DNA of 64,000 nt from the NCBI GenBank assembly GCA_007130885.1, contig SLRQ01000042.1:1-64000 (forward strand), read 5' to 3'. Below are positions 16,426 through 25,498 of this stretch, one piece after another (position 1 is the first letter of the stretch; each line of letters begins with the position of its first letter). Source of the stretch: Deltaproteobacteria bacterium (GTDB lineage Bacteria; Myxococcota; Myxococcia; SLRQ01). The notes beneath the pieces were generated by a model, which made no database searches, was not told the origin of the DNA, and was given only the letters and a program-made list of their open reading frames with translations. The position numbers were made by a program, and so were the translations under genes.

Positions 16426-17580
16426 ATGAATGAGCATCTACATTTGCTGATTGTAGATGACGAGCCAGGCATGTTGGCGGGCGCTGTCCGTGCGCTCAAG
16501 GATTATCGAGTCCAGACACTCGATGAATCGGAAGAAGTTCGCTTCGAAATCGCAACTGCGGAGAACGGTGAGGTCGCGCTGCGCAAAATCGCAGGCGAAT
16601 GCCCGGATATTATTCTGCTAGATTATAAATTGCCCGGAGTGAACGGATTGGAGGTATTGCAGAAAGTTACGGAACAGTACCCCGACGTCTTGACGATAAT
16701 GATCACTGCCTATGCCACCCTGGAGACGGCGGTGCTTGCCACTAAGCAGGGGGCTTACGATTTTGTTGCAAAGCCTTTCACTCCCGCGGAGTTGAAGAAC
16801 GTGGTGCAAAAGGCGGCTAGGCATATTCTGCTTGCTCGACGTGCAAGGCAGCTTGCGGAAGAACGCCGGAGAATTAGATTCGAGTTTATTTCCATTCTCG
16901 CCCATGAACTCAAGTCACCGCTGAATGCCGTCGAAGGATATCTCAGAGGTATGAGGGATCACGTTGCGGGTGAAGAGCTTGCCGCTTATGACAAGTCCAT
17001 TGCGAGAAGCCTGCTCCGCGTCAACGGTATGCGAAAGTTGATCTACGATCTCCTGGACTTGACCAGAATCGAAAGCGGAGAGAAGAAGCGAAACCTGACT
17101 AGAGTCAGTGTTACTGATATAGCCAAGGAAGCATTGGCGAACCTGAGCGAGGATGCCCTCGGGCGAGATATTGAAATGGAGTTGGAGTCTACTGCAAATG
17201 TTGAGATGCAAGCGGACCGCGGTGAGCTGGAAATTATAATGAATAATCTTGTTTCCAACGCAGTGAAATACAACACAGATGGAGGTCGAGTAGGCGTTCG
17301 TGTTCTCGCGGGCGAAGAGACGGTGATCATAGAGGTCGACGACACCGGCATCGGATTGACGGAAGAGGAAGCGGCCCGTCTCTTCAACGATTTCGTGAGG
17401 ATCAAGAACGAAAAAACTCGAGGCATACTCGGGTCCGGATTGGGACTTGCCATTGTGCGAAAGCTCGCCTCCTTGTATGGAGGTGAAGTCTCCGTCGAGA
17501 GTACGCCTGATGAGGGCAGCAAGTTTACAGTGGTATTGACGCGTTATCCCCGGAGTGAGGCTGCCTCGATGGGTAGTTAG
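16426..17580 (+). CDS. Receiver-histidine kinase hybrid
   Basis: A 384-residue soluble protein with an N-terminal receiver (VDDEPGM, phospho-Asp in IILLDYKLPG, TAYATLE, FVAKPF). It continues with a HisKA dimerisation helix (LAHELKSPLNAVEG) and a HATPase domain (NLVSNAVKYN, DTGIGLTEEE, GSGLGLAIV). The start chosen is the ATG at 16426, two bases after the stop of the sensory hydrogenase, with GGAGAGG at good spacing. It has no membrane segment. It could receive phosphate from the H2 sensor and relay it onward. Neither this protein nor the single receiver has a DNA-binding output. Confidence 0.87.
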   Translation: MNEHLHLLIVDDEPGMLAGAVRALKDYRVQTLDESEEVRFEIATAENGEVALRKIAGECPDIILLDYKLPGVNGLEVLQKVTEQYPDVLTIMITAYATLETAVLATKQGAYDFVAKPFTPAELKNVVQKAARHILLARRARQLAEERRRIRFEFISILAHELKSPLNAVEGYLRGMRDHVAGEELAAYDKSIARSLLRVNGMRKLIYDLLDLTRIESGEKKRNLTRVSVTDIAKEALANLSEDALGRDIEMELESTANVEMQADRGELEIIMNNLVSNAVKYNTDGGRVGVRVLAGEETVIIEVDDTGIGLTEEEAARLFNDFVRIKNEKTRGILGSGLGLAIVRKLASLYGGEVSVESTPDEGSKFTVVLTRYPRSEAASMGS

Positions 17581-17583
17581 ACA

Positions 17584-18978
17584 ATGGTAGAAATTAAGCG
17601 AAAAGGAATAATCGAAGAAGATCAAATTTACGAGACCCTCAAACGGGCACGTAGTCATGATTCGAGCATGGTTCGTGATATCTTGGCGAAGGGCAGGGCG
17701 CTAGAGGGGTTGGATGAGCAAGACATTGCGGTGCTGACCGGTGTGTCGGATCCAAACCTTCTAGCGGAGATGTTCGATGCGGCAAGAAATGTAAAGGATT
17801 TGGTGTACGGAAATCGGCTTGTGCTGTTCGCTCCGCTGTACATCTCCAACCTTTGCGGGAATGAATGCGTGTACTGCGCCTTCAGAGTGAGGAATACCGA
17901 TGTCAAGCGGCGTGCGCTGGATCAGGAGGAGATCGCGGATGAAGTAAGGCACTTGGTGTCTCAGGGTCACAAGAGGATACTGTTGGTGGCAGGAGAGGCA
18001 TATCCACGAGAGGGCTTTTCCTACATCCTTCGTTCCATAGACACTATCTATGACTCCGCCCGAGGCCATGGTGAAATACGGCGTGCGAACGTCAATATTG
18101 CCCCGTTGACATCAGGCGAGTTCAAGCTTCTTCGTGAAGCAAGGATCGGCACTTATCAGTTATTCCAGGAAACCTATCATCAAGAAACCTATCGACAGGT
18201 GCATGTTTCCGGAAGGAAGATGGATTTCGACTGGCGTATTTCAGCTATGGATAGAGCCGTGGAAGCTGGGATCGATGATGTCGGGATTGGCGTTCTTTTT
18301 GGTTTATTCGACTGGCGATTCGAGATTCTTGCATTGTTGCAACACATTCGGCATCTTGAGAGGAAGCACGGTATCGGGCCTCATACTATTTCCGTTCCAC
18401 GACTCGAACCGGCGGTAGGTTCCGATATTGCGTCCCAACCTCCTCATCCTGTCTCCGATCTGGATTTTCGGAGAATTGTAGCGATTTTGCGGCTGGCGGT
18501 TCCTTACACGGGAATCATAATGTCAACACGCGAGAGTGCCGATATGCGCCGGGAGACTTTTGCTCTAGGCGTTTCACAGATATCGGCGGGAAGTCGCACC
18601 AATCCAGGGGGGTATGGGGCCGAGCGGCCGGATGAGGCTCAGTTCTCGCTGGGGGATCATAGAAGCTTGGACGACGTGGTTAGGGATGTTGCTTCCCTTG
18701 GATACGTACCGTCGTTCTGTACTGCTTGCTATCGTTTGGGAAGAACCGGCGGGGATTTCATGGATTTGGCCAAGCCCGGTCTAATCAAGACCCACTGCCA
18801 ACCGAACGCTGTCGCTACATTTCAGGAGTTTCTTCTCGACTACGGGTCGCCGAGGACGCGCGAGGTGGGTCGAGAAACGATTGCAAGGGCAATGGAAGAG
18901 ATGGATGGCGGTACCAGAAGAAAAACAGAAAGGATGCTAGGGCGCCTGAGAGAAGGGCGTCGTGATGTTTATTGTTGA
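17584..18978 (+). CDS. hydG: HydG: radical SAM H-cluster maturase
   Basis: A 464-residue tyrosine lyase that makes the CO and cyanide ligands of the H-cluster. The radical SAM motif is CGNECVYC (CX3CX2C). The C-terminal auxiliary-cluster motif is CTACYRLGRTGGDFM with the third Cys in HCQPNA, which separates HydG from the thiamine enzyme ThiH. It lies 3 bases after the hybrid kinase and upstream of hydF, so it is in the same transcription unit as the hydrogenases it serves. Length matches the family. Confidence 0.95.
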   Translation: MVEIKRKGIIEEDQIYETLKRARSHDSSMVRDILAKGRALEGLDEQDIAVLTGVSDPNLLAEMFDAARNVKDLVYGNRLVLFAPLYISNLCGNECVYCAFRVRNTDVKRRALDQEEIADEVRHLVSQGHKRILLVAGEAYPREGFSYILRSIDTIYDSARGHGEIRRANVNIAPLTSGEFKLLREARIGTYQLFQETYHQETYRQVHVSGRKMDFDWRISAMDRAVEAGIDDVGIGVLFGLFDWRFEILALLQHIRHLERKHGIGPHTISVPRLEPAVGSDIASQPPHPVSDLDFRRIVAILRLAVPYTGIIMSTRESADMRRETFALGVSQISAGSRTNPGGYGAERPDEAQFSLGDHRSLDDVVRDVASLGYVPSFCTACYRLGRTGGDFMDLAKPGLIKTHCQPNAVATFQEFLLDYGSPRTREVGRETIARAMEEMDGGTRRKTERMLGRLREGRRDVYC

Positions 18979-19003
18979 TGGGATGGTATAGAGGAGTTGG
19001 CCG

Positions 19004-20206
19004 ATGAGAAGTGCTCCACGTAACCTTCGATTACACATAGGCTTTCTGGGCAGGCGGAATGTAGGCAAGTCGAGTCTCCTCAATGCGCTGGCCGGGCAGG
19101 AGGTTGCGATAGTATCCCCGACACCGGGTACTACGACCGACCCTGTTGAAAAGCCCATGGAGCTGCTGCCTTTGGGGCCGGTAGTGCTGGTCGATACTGC
19201 TGGAGTCGATGACGAGGGCGCTCTTGGAGAGATGCGCATCAGTCGTACGAGGCGGGTGATCGAACGGGTGGACCTAGCGGTTTTGGTGGTGGACGGAGAA
19301 TTGAGAGAGTTCGAAGAAAACTTGATAGATGAATTGAGGGCAAGAGGGGTGACCACGCTTGTTTGCTTCAATAAGGCTGACGAGATTAGGCCCGAGCAAA
19401 GAGCGCTGAATGATCTGTCAGTTCGAGGGATCCCATACGTTGTAGCCAGTGCCAAGACGGGTGATGGCGTGGAAGAGTTGCGACAAGCGCTTTTGCGGGC
19501 GGCTCCGGAGGATCATTTCGAGGCACGAAGGATAGTTGGTGATCTCGTGGGAGCCGGGGACCTCGTAGTCCTCGTCGTGCCCATAGATGATGAGGCCCCC
19601 AAGGGCCGTCTGATTCTTCCACAGGTTCAAACATTGAGGGATCTGCTCGATTCGGATGCGGCGGCGGTCGTGACAAAGGAGTCTGGCCTAAGCCGGGTCT
19701 TGTCCGTGCTCGAGCGGCCGCCGAAGCTGATCGTCACTGACTCGCAGGCTTTCGAGCACGTGATGAGCACAGCTCCGGAAAGTGTTCCGGTAACATCCTT
19801 CTCGATTTTGTTTGCCCGGCTGCAGGGCGACCTAGGAGAGATGGTCAAGGGTGCCCGAAGCATCGAGCATTTACGCGATGGCGACAAGGTTCTGGTCGCC
19901 GAGGGATGTTCACATCACCCTATTGGAGAGGACATCGGCCGAGTCAAGATTCCGAGATGGCTGCGAAAATACAGCGGAGCGGAACTTTTCTTCGAGACGG
20001 TGGCTGGACGAGACTTTCCAGAGGACTTATCTCCCTACAAGCTGGTGATTCACTGCGGCAACTGCATGGGCAACCGTAGAGAGATGCTCTCGCGGATTCT
20101 GCGCTGCAGCCAAGCCAATGTTCCCATCACGAACTACGGAATAACATTAGCTCTTTCCCTTGGAATCCTCGACAGAGCCCTGCGGCCGTTTTCCCCTTCC
20201 CATTGA
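19004..20206 (+). CDS. hydF: HydF: GTPase scaffold for H-cluster assembly
   Basis: A 400-residue maturase. The N-terminal GTPase has the P-loop GRRNVGKSSLLN, switch II DTAGVDDEG and NKAD. The C-terminal cluster-binding residues are in EGCSHHPIGEDIG and HCGNCMGNRRE (CxH...HCxxC). HydF carries the 2Fe precursor and delivers it to HydA. GAGGAG precedes the ATG at good spacing. The third maturase, HydE, is not in this block and must lie elsewhere in the genome. Confidence 0.95.
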   Translation: MRSAPRNLRLHIGFLGRRNVGKSSLLNALAGQEVAIVSPTPGTTTDPVEKPMELLPLGPVVLVDTAGVDDEGALGEMRISRTRRVIERVDLAVLVVDGELREFEENLIDELRARGVTTLVCFNKADEIRPEQRALNDLSVRGIPYVVASAKTGDGVEELRQALLRAAPEDHFEARRIVGDLVGAGDLVVLVVPIDDEAPKGRLILPQVQTLRDLLDSDAAAVVTKESGLSRVLSVLERPPKLIVTDSQAFEHVMSTAPESVPVTSFSILFARLQGDLGEMVKGARSIEHLRDGDKVLVAEGCSHHPIGEDIGRVKIPRWLRKYSGAELFFETVAGRDFPEDLSPYKLVIHCGNCMGNRREMLSRILRCSQANVPITNYGITLALSLGILDRALRPFSPSH

Positions 20207-20346
20207 CGCGGATGGCACGGCGCATTATGAGACCGGTCCGTACATCCCCCCGTATCGCGGCAGGCGGGTGGGGTCTCCCTCGCCATTAGTTGACCGCGGG
20301 CGAATCCGACAAGCACTAGGCCACACCTAAAGCGCTGGTGATACCA

Positions 20347-22236
20347 ATGATGGAAAAGTGGAGGGCCGCTTACCCGGACAAATTCGTGCCCGAGAGCGAC
20401 GTCTTCACAAAGATACGTAGAGGGGACCGTATCTTTGTCAGTACGGCTTGCGGTGAGCCACAGTACCTGGTTGACCAACTCATGCGATATGTGGAGGCGC
20501 ACCCCAAGGCATTTGCCGAAGCGGAAGTGTTTCAGATTTGGTCCCTCGGACTCGCGCCCTATGCGGATGAGAAGTTCACTTATAATTTTAGGCACAATAC
20601 TTTTTTTGTGGGGCAGAGTGCGCGGGATGCCGTGAATCGAGGTGTAGCGGACTACACTCCTATTTTTCTCTCCAAGGTACCTCCTCTGATCGAGTCGGGT
20701 CGTATACCGATCGATGTGGCCTTGATCCAGGTGTCGCCGCCTGACAGAAATGGGTATTGCAGCCTGGGCATTAGTGTGGACATTACCAAGATCGCTCTCG
20801 AAAAAGCCGGCCTAGTGATCGCGCAGGTGAATCCATGTATGCCTAGAGTTCATGGTGACACCTTTATTCATGTTGACAAGATCGATCACATGATCATTCA
20901 CGAGGAACCGCTTCTCGAGTTTGCTCCCACAGTCACCGATGACATAGCCAATCAGATCGGAAAGTACGTAGCGAGGCTCATCCAAGATGGAGATACCCTG
21001 CAGGTTGGTTACGGCGCCATGCCGAATGCCATCTTAGCTAATATCAAGGATAAGAAGCACCTCGGTGTTCACTCGGAGCTGTTGTCAGATTTGATGGTCG
21101 ACCTCATTCAGCGTAAGGTTATAGACAACAGTCGAAAGAACATTGATCGAGGTAAGACAGTCGCGTCGTTCTGCATGGGGTCGAAGGAAACATACGATTT
21201 CATTGATGACAATCCAGCGATCGCATTTCGCACCATTGACTACACGAATCATCCGCGAGTAATTTCCAGCATTCATAATCTTGCCGCCATCAATGCCGCG
21301 CTGCAAGTGGATCTTACCGGCCAGGCGTCAGCCGAATCAATCGGAGAAATATTCTTCAGTGGAATCGGTGGAAGCGCCGACTTTATGAGATCCGCAACCT
21401 TTGCTCCAGGTGGCAAAACCATTCTGGTGCTTCGCTCGACCGCGGATGATGAGAGGGTGTCTCGTATTGTTCCTTTTTTGGATCCAGGTGCCGGAGTAAC
21501 CCTAAATCGAGGGGATATCCAATATATCGTGACGGAGTACGGTATCGCATATATTCACGGTAAAAATATACGAGAGCGAGCCATGGCTCTCATAGCCGTG
21601 GCGCACCCCAAGTTTCGGCCATGGCTCATCGAGGAGGCCAAGTCACGCAATCTAATATACAAGGAACAGGCATTTATCCCAGGGAGAAAAGGAGAATATC
21701 CGGAGCACCTGGAAACGGTTAGAACTAGTGAAAAAGGTGTTGCATTGAGGCTTCGACCTGTTCGGATCAGTGATGACCCCTTGCTGAAGGATTTTTTCTA
21801 TTCGTTATCAGACAGAAGTTTGAGAAGAAGATTCATGTCCATGAGAATGGACATTCCGTACAAGCTGCGCCAGGAGTTTGTCGTCATCGATTATACCTCG
21901 GAGATGGTTATACTTGCCTGCGTCGGCAGTGAAGGCAGGGAAAAGGCTGTTGGGATGGGGCAGTTCATCAAGAACAAGACGACTTATACGGCGGAGGTCG
22001 CATTTGCAGTGCGCGATACCTTTCAGAATGCAGGCATCGGCACCGAGCTTCTGAAGTATCTTACTTTGCTTGCCAAGAACGAAGGGCTGCAAGGGTTCAC
22101 GGCAGAAGTTCTCGCTGAAAACGAGCCTATGCTGCGGGTTTTCGAGAAGCTTTTCCCTGGCTTGCAGAAGCGACTCGAAGATGGTGATTACGAGTTGACA
22201 ATGCCGTTTGGTGAGAGCGATGAAACACGAAAATGA
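20347..22236 (+). CDS. Acyl-CoA hydrolase/CoA-transferase with C-terminal GNAT domain
   Basis: A 629-residue two-domain protein. Residues about 1-450 belong to the acetyl-CoA hydrolase/CoA-transferase family, with the Glu-bearing IVTEYGIAYIHG segment and the glycine-rich FSGIGGSADFMR. The last about 150 residues are a GNAT acetyltransferase (GMGQFIKNK...NAGIGTELLKYL). It may move CoA between acyl groups or release acetate, with the GNAT part as a regulatory or protein-acetylating domain. The ATG at 20347 is favoured over a GTG three codons upstream because GGTGAT is correctly spaced. It overlaps the next gene, an acetate-CoA ligase, which supports a role in acetyl-CoA metabolism. Confidence 0.82.
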   Translation: MMEKWRAAYPDKFVPESDVFTKIRRGDRIFVSTACGEPQYLVDQLMRYVEAHPKAFAEAEVFQIWSLGLAPYADEKFTYNFRHNTFFVGQSARDAVNRGVADYTPIFLSKVPPLIESGRIPIDVALIQVSPPDRNGYCSLGISVDITKIALEKAGLVIAQVNPCMPRVHGDTFIHVDKIDHMIIHEEPLLEFAPTVTDDIANQIGKYVARLIQDGDTLQVGYGAMPNAILANIKDKKHLGVHSELLSDLMVDLIQRKVIDNSRKNIDRGKTVASFCMGSKETYDFIDDNPAIAFRTIDYTNHPRVISSIHNLAAINAALQVDLTGQASAESIGEIFFSGIGGSADFMRSATFAPGGKTILVLRSTADDERVSRIVPFLDPGAGVTLNRGDIQYIVTEYGIAYIHGKNIRERAMALIAVAHPKFRPWLIEEAKSRNLIYKEQAFIPGRKGEYPEHLETVRTSEKGVALRLRPVRISDDPLLKDFFYSLSDRSLRRRFMSMRMDIPYKLRQEFVVIDYTSEMVILACVGSEGREKAVGMGQFIKNKTTYTAEVAFAVRDTFQNAGIGTELLKYLTLLAKNEGLQGFTAEVLAENEPMLRVFEKLFPGLQKRLEDGDYELTMPFGESDETRK

Positions 22237-24352
22237 GGATTCGATAAGACTTTTGTTCGAGCCGAGAAGTTTTGCTGTGATAGGTGCATCTCGAAACCCC
22301 AATAAGTTGGGCCATACTATCGTTCGTAATATTGTCTCCGGAGGTTACCGAGGCAAGCTGCATCTTGTGAGTCCGTCCGGTGGTGAAATTTTTGGACTTC
22401 GAATCTCTCGGAGTATTGAAGAGATTGAGGAGGAGATCGATCAGGCGACTATAGTTATTCCGGCTAAGTTCGTGGTGGAGGCGGTCAGAGGTTGCGCGCA
22501 AAAAGGTGTCAAGTATGTTCAGATCATTTCATCTGGTTTTTCCGAAGCGGGAAATACAAGGGATGAAGAGGAGGTAATGGCGATAGCGCGGGAGCACGGA
22601 ATGCGTGTGCTGGGCCCGAACATGTTCGGCCTTTACTCCGCTGCGTCTTCCTTGAACTCCACCTTTTCCGCTACCGGTATCCTGCCCGGGCACGTGGCGA
22701 TTTTGACGCAGAGCGGTGCATTGGGTGTTTCGCTGATTGGAAAGACTCTGGTCGAGAACATCGGATTGTCGGCAGTGGTTTCGCTCGGGAACAAGGCGGA
22801 TGTGGATGAAGCGGACCTTCTTGGATATCTAGTCGATCAGGATCGAACGAGAGTCGTGCTGATGTACATAGAAGGGATTAGAAACGGTCAGCGGTTCAGC
22901 AAGGCTCTGATGCGTGCGACCGAGAAGAAGCCGGTGGTGGTCATCAGATCCGGCAGCTCGAAGCGAGGTGCTCAGGCAGCGGCTTCGCACACTGGTGCTC
23001 TGGCGGGATCCGACGAGGTGTTCGGCGCAATAATGCGACAGTGCGGTGTCTTGCGAGCCGAGAGCATCGAGGAGGCTTTCAATTGGTGTAAGTTTCTTGC
23101 CTTTAGTCCAAGACCGAAGGAGAACCGAGCTGTCATTGTTACGAACGGAGGTGGGGTTGGAGTGCTTGCGGCGGACGCATGCGAGAAATACGGCGTGGAG
23201 CTGCTTGATGATCAGGAGGTTTTGAAACAGGTCTTCGAGCCGTCTACACCCTCCTTCGGTTCCACCAAGAACCCCGTGGACATAACCGGGAGTGCGGACT
23301 CGGTGGCATATGAAAAAGCACTGTCGGCCCCGGTAGGCAGCGACGTTATGGATGCTACTATCGCGCTTTACTGCGAGACGGCTACCTTCGACGCCGAGAA
23401 CCTGGCTCCGATGATTCGAGAAACTCACCGGATGCACATGCAGGCCGAGAAGCCGGTGACCTATGCGCTGATCGGTGGAGAGGCCGTCCAAGATGCCATA
23501 TGGGCATTGAGAAAGGAGAGCGTTCCCGTATTCAACGATGTCCATCCAGCCGTGTCGTGCTTGGGGGCTGCCAATTGGTACCACGATTACACCAGGGAGA
23601 AGAAAAGTCCGATAGAGGAAGCTGAAATTGATGTGGAAGCCATTGATGGAGTTGTGAAGAAGGCACTTGCGGAAGGTAGGGAGTTCCTGTTGGCGCACGA
23701 GGCTACCGCAGTGATGAACTCGGCGGGCGTGCGCATGCCGCGAAGCAAGATAGTGCGCACCATTCCAGAAGCAGTGGAGGTGGCCCAGGAAATCGGGTGT
23801 CCGGTGGTAATGAAGATTGCTTCGCGGGACATACTGCACAAGAGCGATGCGGGAGGTGTCGCTCTGGGCCTCGAGGATGAGAAGCAGGTAGTAGACGCTT
23901 ATGAGGCAATCATTCAGAACTGCAAGGAGTATAAGCCTGATGCCTCTATCGAAGGAGTCGAGGTTTGTGAGATGGTGCGGCCGGGAACCGAGTTCATTAT
24001 CGGCGCTCGTAATGACGCGTCTTTCGGACCGATTGTTATGTGCGGCCTTGGCGGCGTCTATGTTGAGGTTATGAAGGATGTCGTATTCCGGGGCCTTCCA
24101 GTGAGCAGCAGAGAGGTAATGAAGATGCTCGAGGAGATAAGGTCCTTTCCACTGCTGCTCGGAGTTCGAGGAGAACCTCGACGGGATATCCGTGGAGTCG
24201 TTGATACTGTAATTAGGGTTGGGACCATAATCGCAAAATGCAGAAGCATTTCCGATATAGAACTCAATCCCATCGTGGTTTATGAGGAAGAGAAGGGCCT
24301 AATGGCGGTGGATGCCCGGGTATTGGTAGGGCGGCCGCGTAAGGGGAGTTGA
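22220..24352 (+). CDS. ADP-forming acetate-CoA ligase (acyl-CoA synthetase)
   Basis: A single-chain NDP-forming acyl-CoA synthetase of 710 residues. It has a CoA-binding Rossmann domain (SFAVIGASRNPNKLG), ligase domains with the phosphohistidine motif ASHTGALAGSD, and a C-terminal ATP-grasp (VVMKIASRDILHKSDAGGV). In fermenters it converts acetyl-CoA, ADP and phosphate into acetate, CoA and ATP. The ATG at 22220 is favoured over an in-frame GTG four codons earlier. It overlaps the upstream gene by 17 bases. Other acyl-CoA substrates are possible. Confidence 0.88.
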   Translation: MKHENEDSIRLLFEPRSFAVIGASRNPNKLGHTIVRNIVSGGYRGKLHLVSPSGGEIFGLRISRSIEEIEEEIDQATIVIPAKFVVEAVRGCAQKGVKYVQIISSGFSEAGNTRDEEEVMAIAREHGMRVLGPNMFGLYSAASSLNSTFSATGILPGHVAILTQSGALGVSLIGKTLVENIGLSAVVSLGNKADVDEADLLGYLVDQDRTRVVLMYIEGIRNGQRFSKALMRATEKKPVVVIRSGSSKRGAQAAASHTGALAGSDEVFGAIMRQCGVLRAESIEEAFNWCKFLAFSPRPKENRAVIVTNGGGVGVLAADACEKYGVELLDDQEVLKQVFEPSTPSFGSTKNPVDITGSADSVAYEKALSAPVGSDVMDATIALYCETATFDAENLAPMIRETHRMHMQAEKPVTYALIGGEAVQDAIWALRKESVPVFNDVHPAVSCLGAANWYHDYTREKKSPIEEAEIDVEAIDGVVKKALAEGREFLLAHEATAVMNSAGVRMPRSKIVRTIPEAVEVAQEIGCPVVMKIASRDILHKSDAGGVALGLEDEKQVVDAYEAIIQNCKEYKPDASIEGVEVCEMVRPGTEFIIGARNDASFGPIVMCGLGGVYVEVMKDVVFRGLPVSSREVMKMLEEIRSFPLLLGVRGEPRRDIRGVVDTVIRVGTIIAKCRSISDIELNPIVVYEEEKGLMAVDARVLVGRPRKGS

Positions 24353-24353
24353 T

Positions 24354-25397
24354 ATGAAGCGGATCGTTTTTACTTCGACCAAAGCAAGCGCCGGCAAGAC
24401 AAGCATGATATTGGGTGTCGCCGCCGCAAGGCCGACAACAAGCGCTTATATGAAGCCTTTCGGCGATAGGTTGATCTACAAGCGCAAGCGCAATTGGGAT
24501 TACGATGCCAGTATACTGATGCCGATACTGGGGCAGGAAGACGAGCCCGAAAGAATTACGCTGGGATTCAATCATTCGAAGCTCAGGTACATATATGACG
24601 AGCACGGCGTGCGAGATAGCGTAGTGCGGATGGCGGAAGAGGTGGGCGGAGAAAGAGAGTTGCTTCTCGTCGAAGGTGGTAAATCGCTTGCTTACGGCTC
24701 ATCGGTCCATCTCGATGCGGTATCGATTGCCAAATACCTAAAGGCCACGTTGGTGATTGTGGCCAGCGGAGACAATGATGAGGTGTATGACGATATTGTG
24801 TTCATGCACAGGAACTTGGCCCTCGGGGATGTCGAGATAGGCGGCGTCATTGCCAATAAGGTGCCTGACGTCGACGATTTCGAGGCGGCCGTAGCACCTA
24901 GAGTGAGCGAGCTGGGAATTAATCTTCTTGGGGTCGTGCCGTTCAAGGAGCAGTTGACGCGGTTTTCGGTCAGGTTTCTAGCGGAACGGCTGTTCGCGCA
25001 AGTAATTGCCGGCGAAGACGGCTTGGATAACGTGATCAAGCACACCTTCGTCGGTGCCATGTCGACCGAGGAGAGCCTGCGGCATCCGGTCTTCAAAAAA
25101 GAAAGCAAATTCTTGATAACCAGCGGTGACCGGAGCGACATGATCTTGGCGGCTCTTGAAGGTGACACCATCGGTATTCTCTTGACGAACAATCTGTTGC
25201 CACCCGCAAAGATTATCTCGATCGCCTCCGACAAACAGGTTCCCTTACTGATGGTGTCCCAGGACACCCTACAGGTAGCCAAGCAACTCGAGGCCCTCGA
25301 AGCCTTGCCGATGGTGGAAGGTAAGGGCTCGATTAATACTAAGGAGATGCTTGCCCGCTTGGTGAAGAAGTACGTAAGGCTCGAAGGTTTGACGTGA
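24354..25397 (+). CDS. BioD-like P-loop/DRTGG-domain protein
   Basis: A 347-residue protein resembling the N-terminal part of long phosphotransacetylases. It has a P-loop near the start (TSTKASAGKTSMI), a dethiobiotin-synthetase-like ATPase fold, and a C-terminal DRTGG domain with LITSGDRSDMILAAL. The phosphotransacetylase catalytic domain is absent, so it is probably a regulatory or nucleotide-sensing partner for the acetate-forming enzymes. GGGGAG precedes the ATG, one base after the upstream stop. It is the last gene of the lower-G+C block. Confidence 0.78.
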   Translation: MKRIVFTSTKASAGKTSMILGVAAARPTTSAYMKPFGDRLIYKRKRNWDYDASILMPILGQEDEPERITLGFNHSKLRYIYDEHGVRDSVVRMAEEVGGERELLLVEGGKSLAYGSSVHLDAVSIAKYLKATLVIVASGDNDEVYDDIVFMHRNLALGDVEIGGVIANKVPDVDDFEAAVAPRVSELGINLLGVVPFKEQLTRFSVRFLAERLFAQVIAGEDGLDNVIKHTFVGAMSTEESLRHPVFKKESKFLITSGDRSDMILAALEGDTIGILLTNNLLPPAKIISIASDKQVPLLMVSQDTLQVAKQLEALEALPMVEGKGSINTKEMLARLVKKYVRLEGLT

Positions 25398-25498
25398 TCG
25401 GGCTTCAAGCCTTTAAGGGGGCGTGACGTTGACACCAAGCCGATTGCCCGAGTAAGAGAGGGTCGTCAGTCTGACCCCACAGTGGAGCCGGGTGCTCG

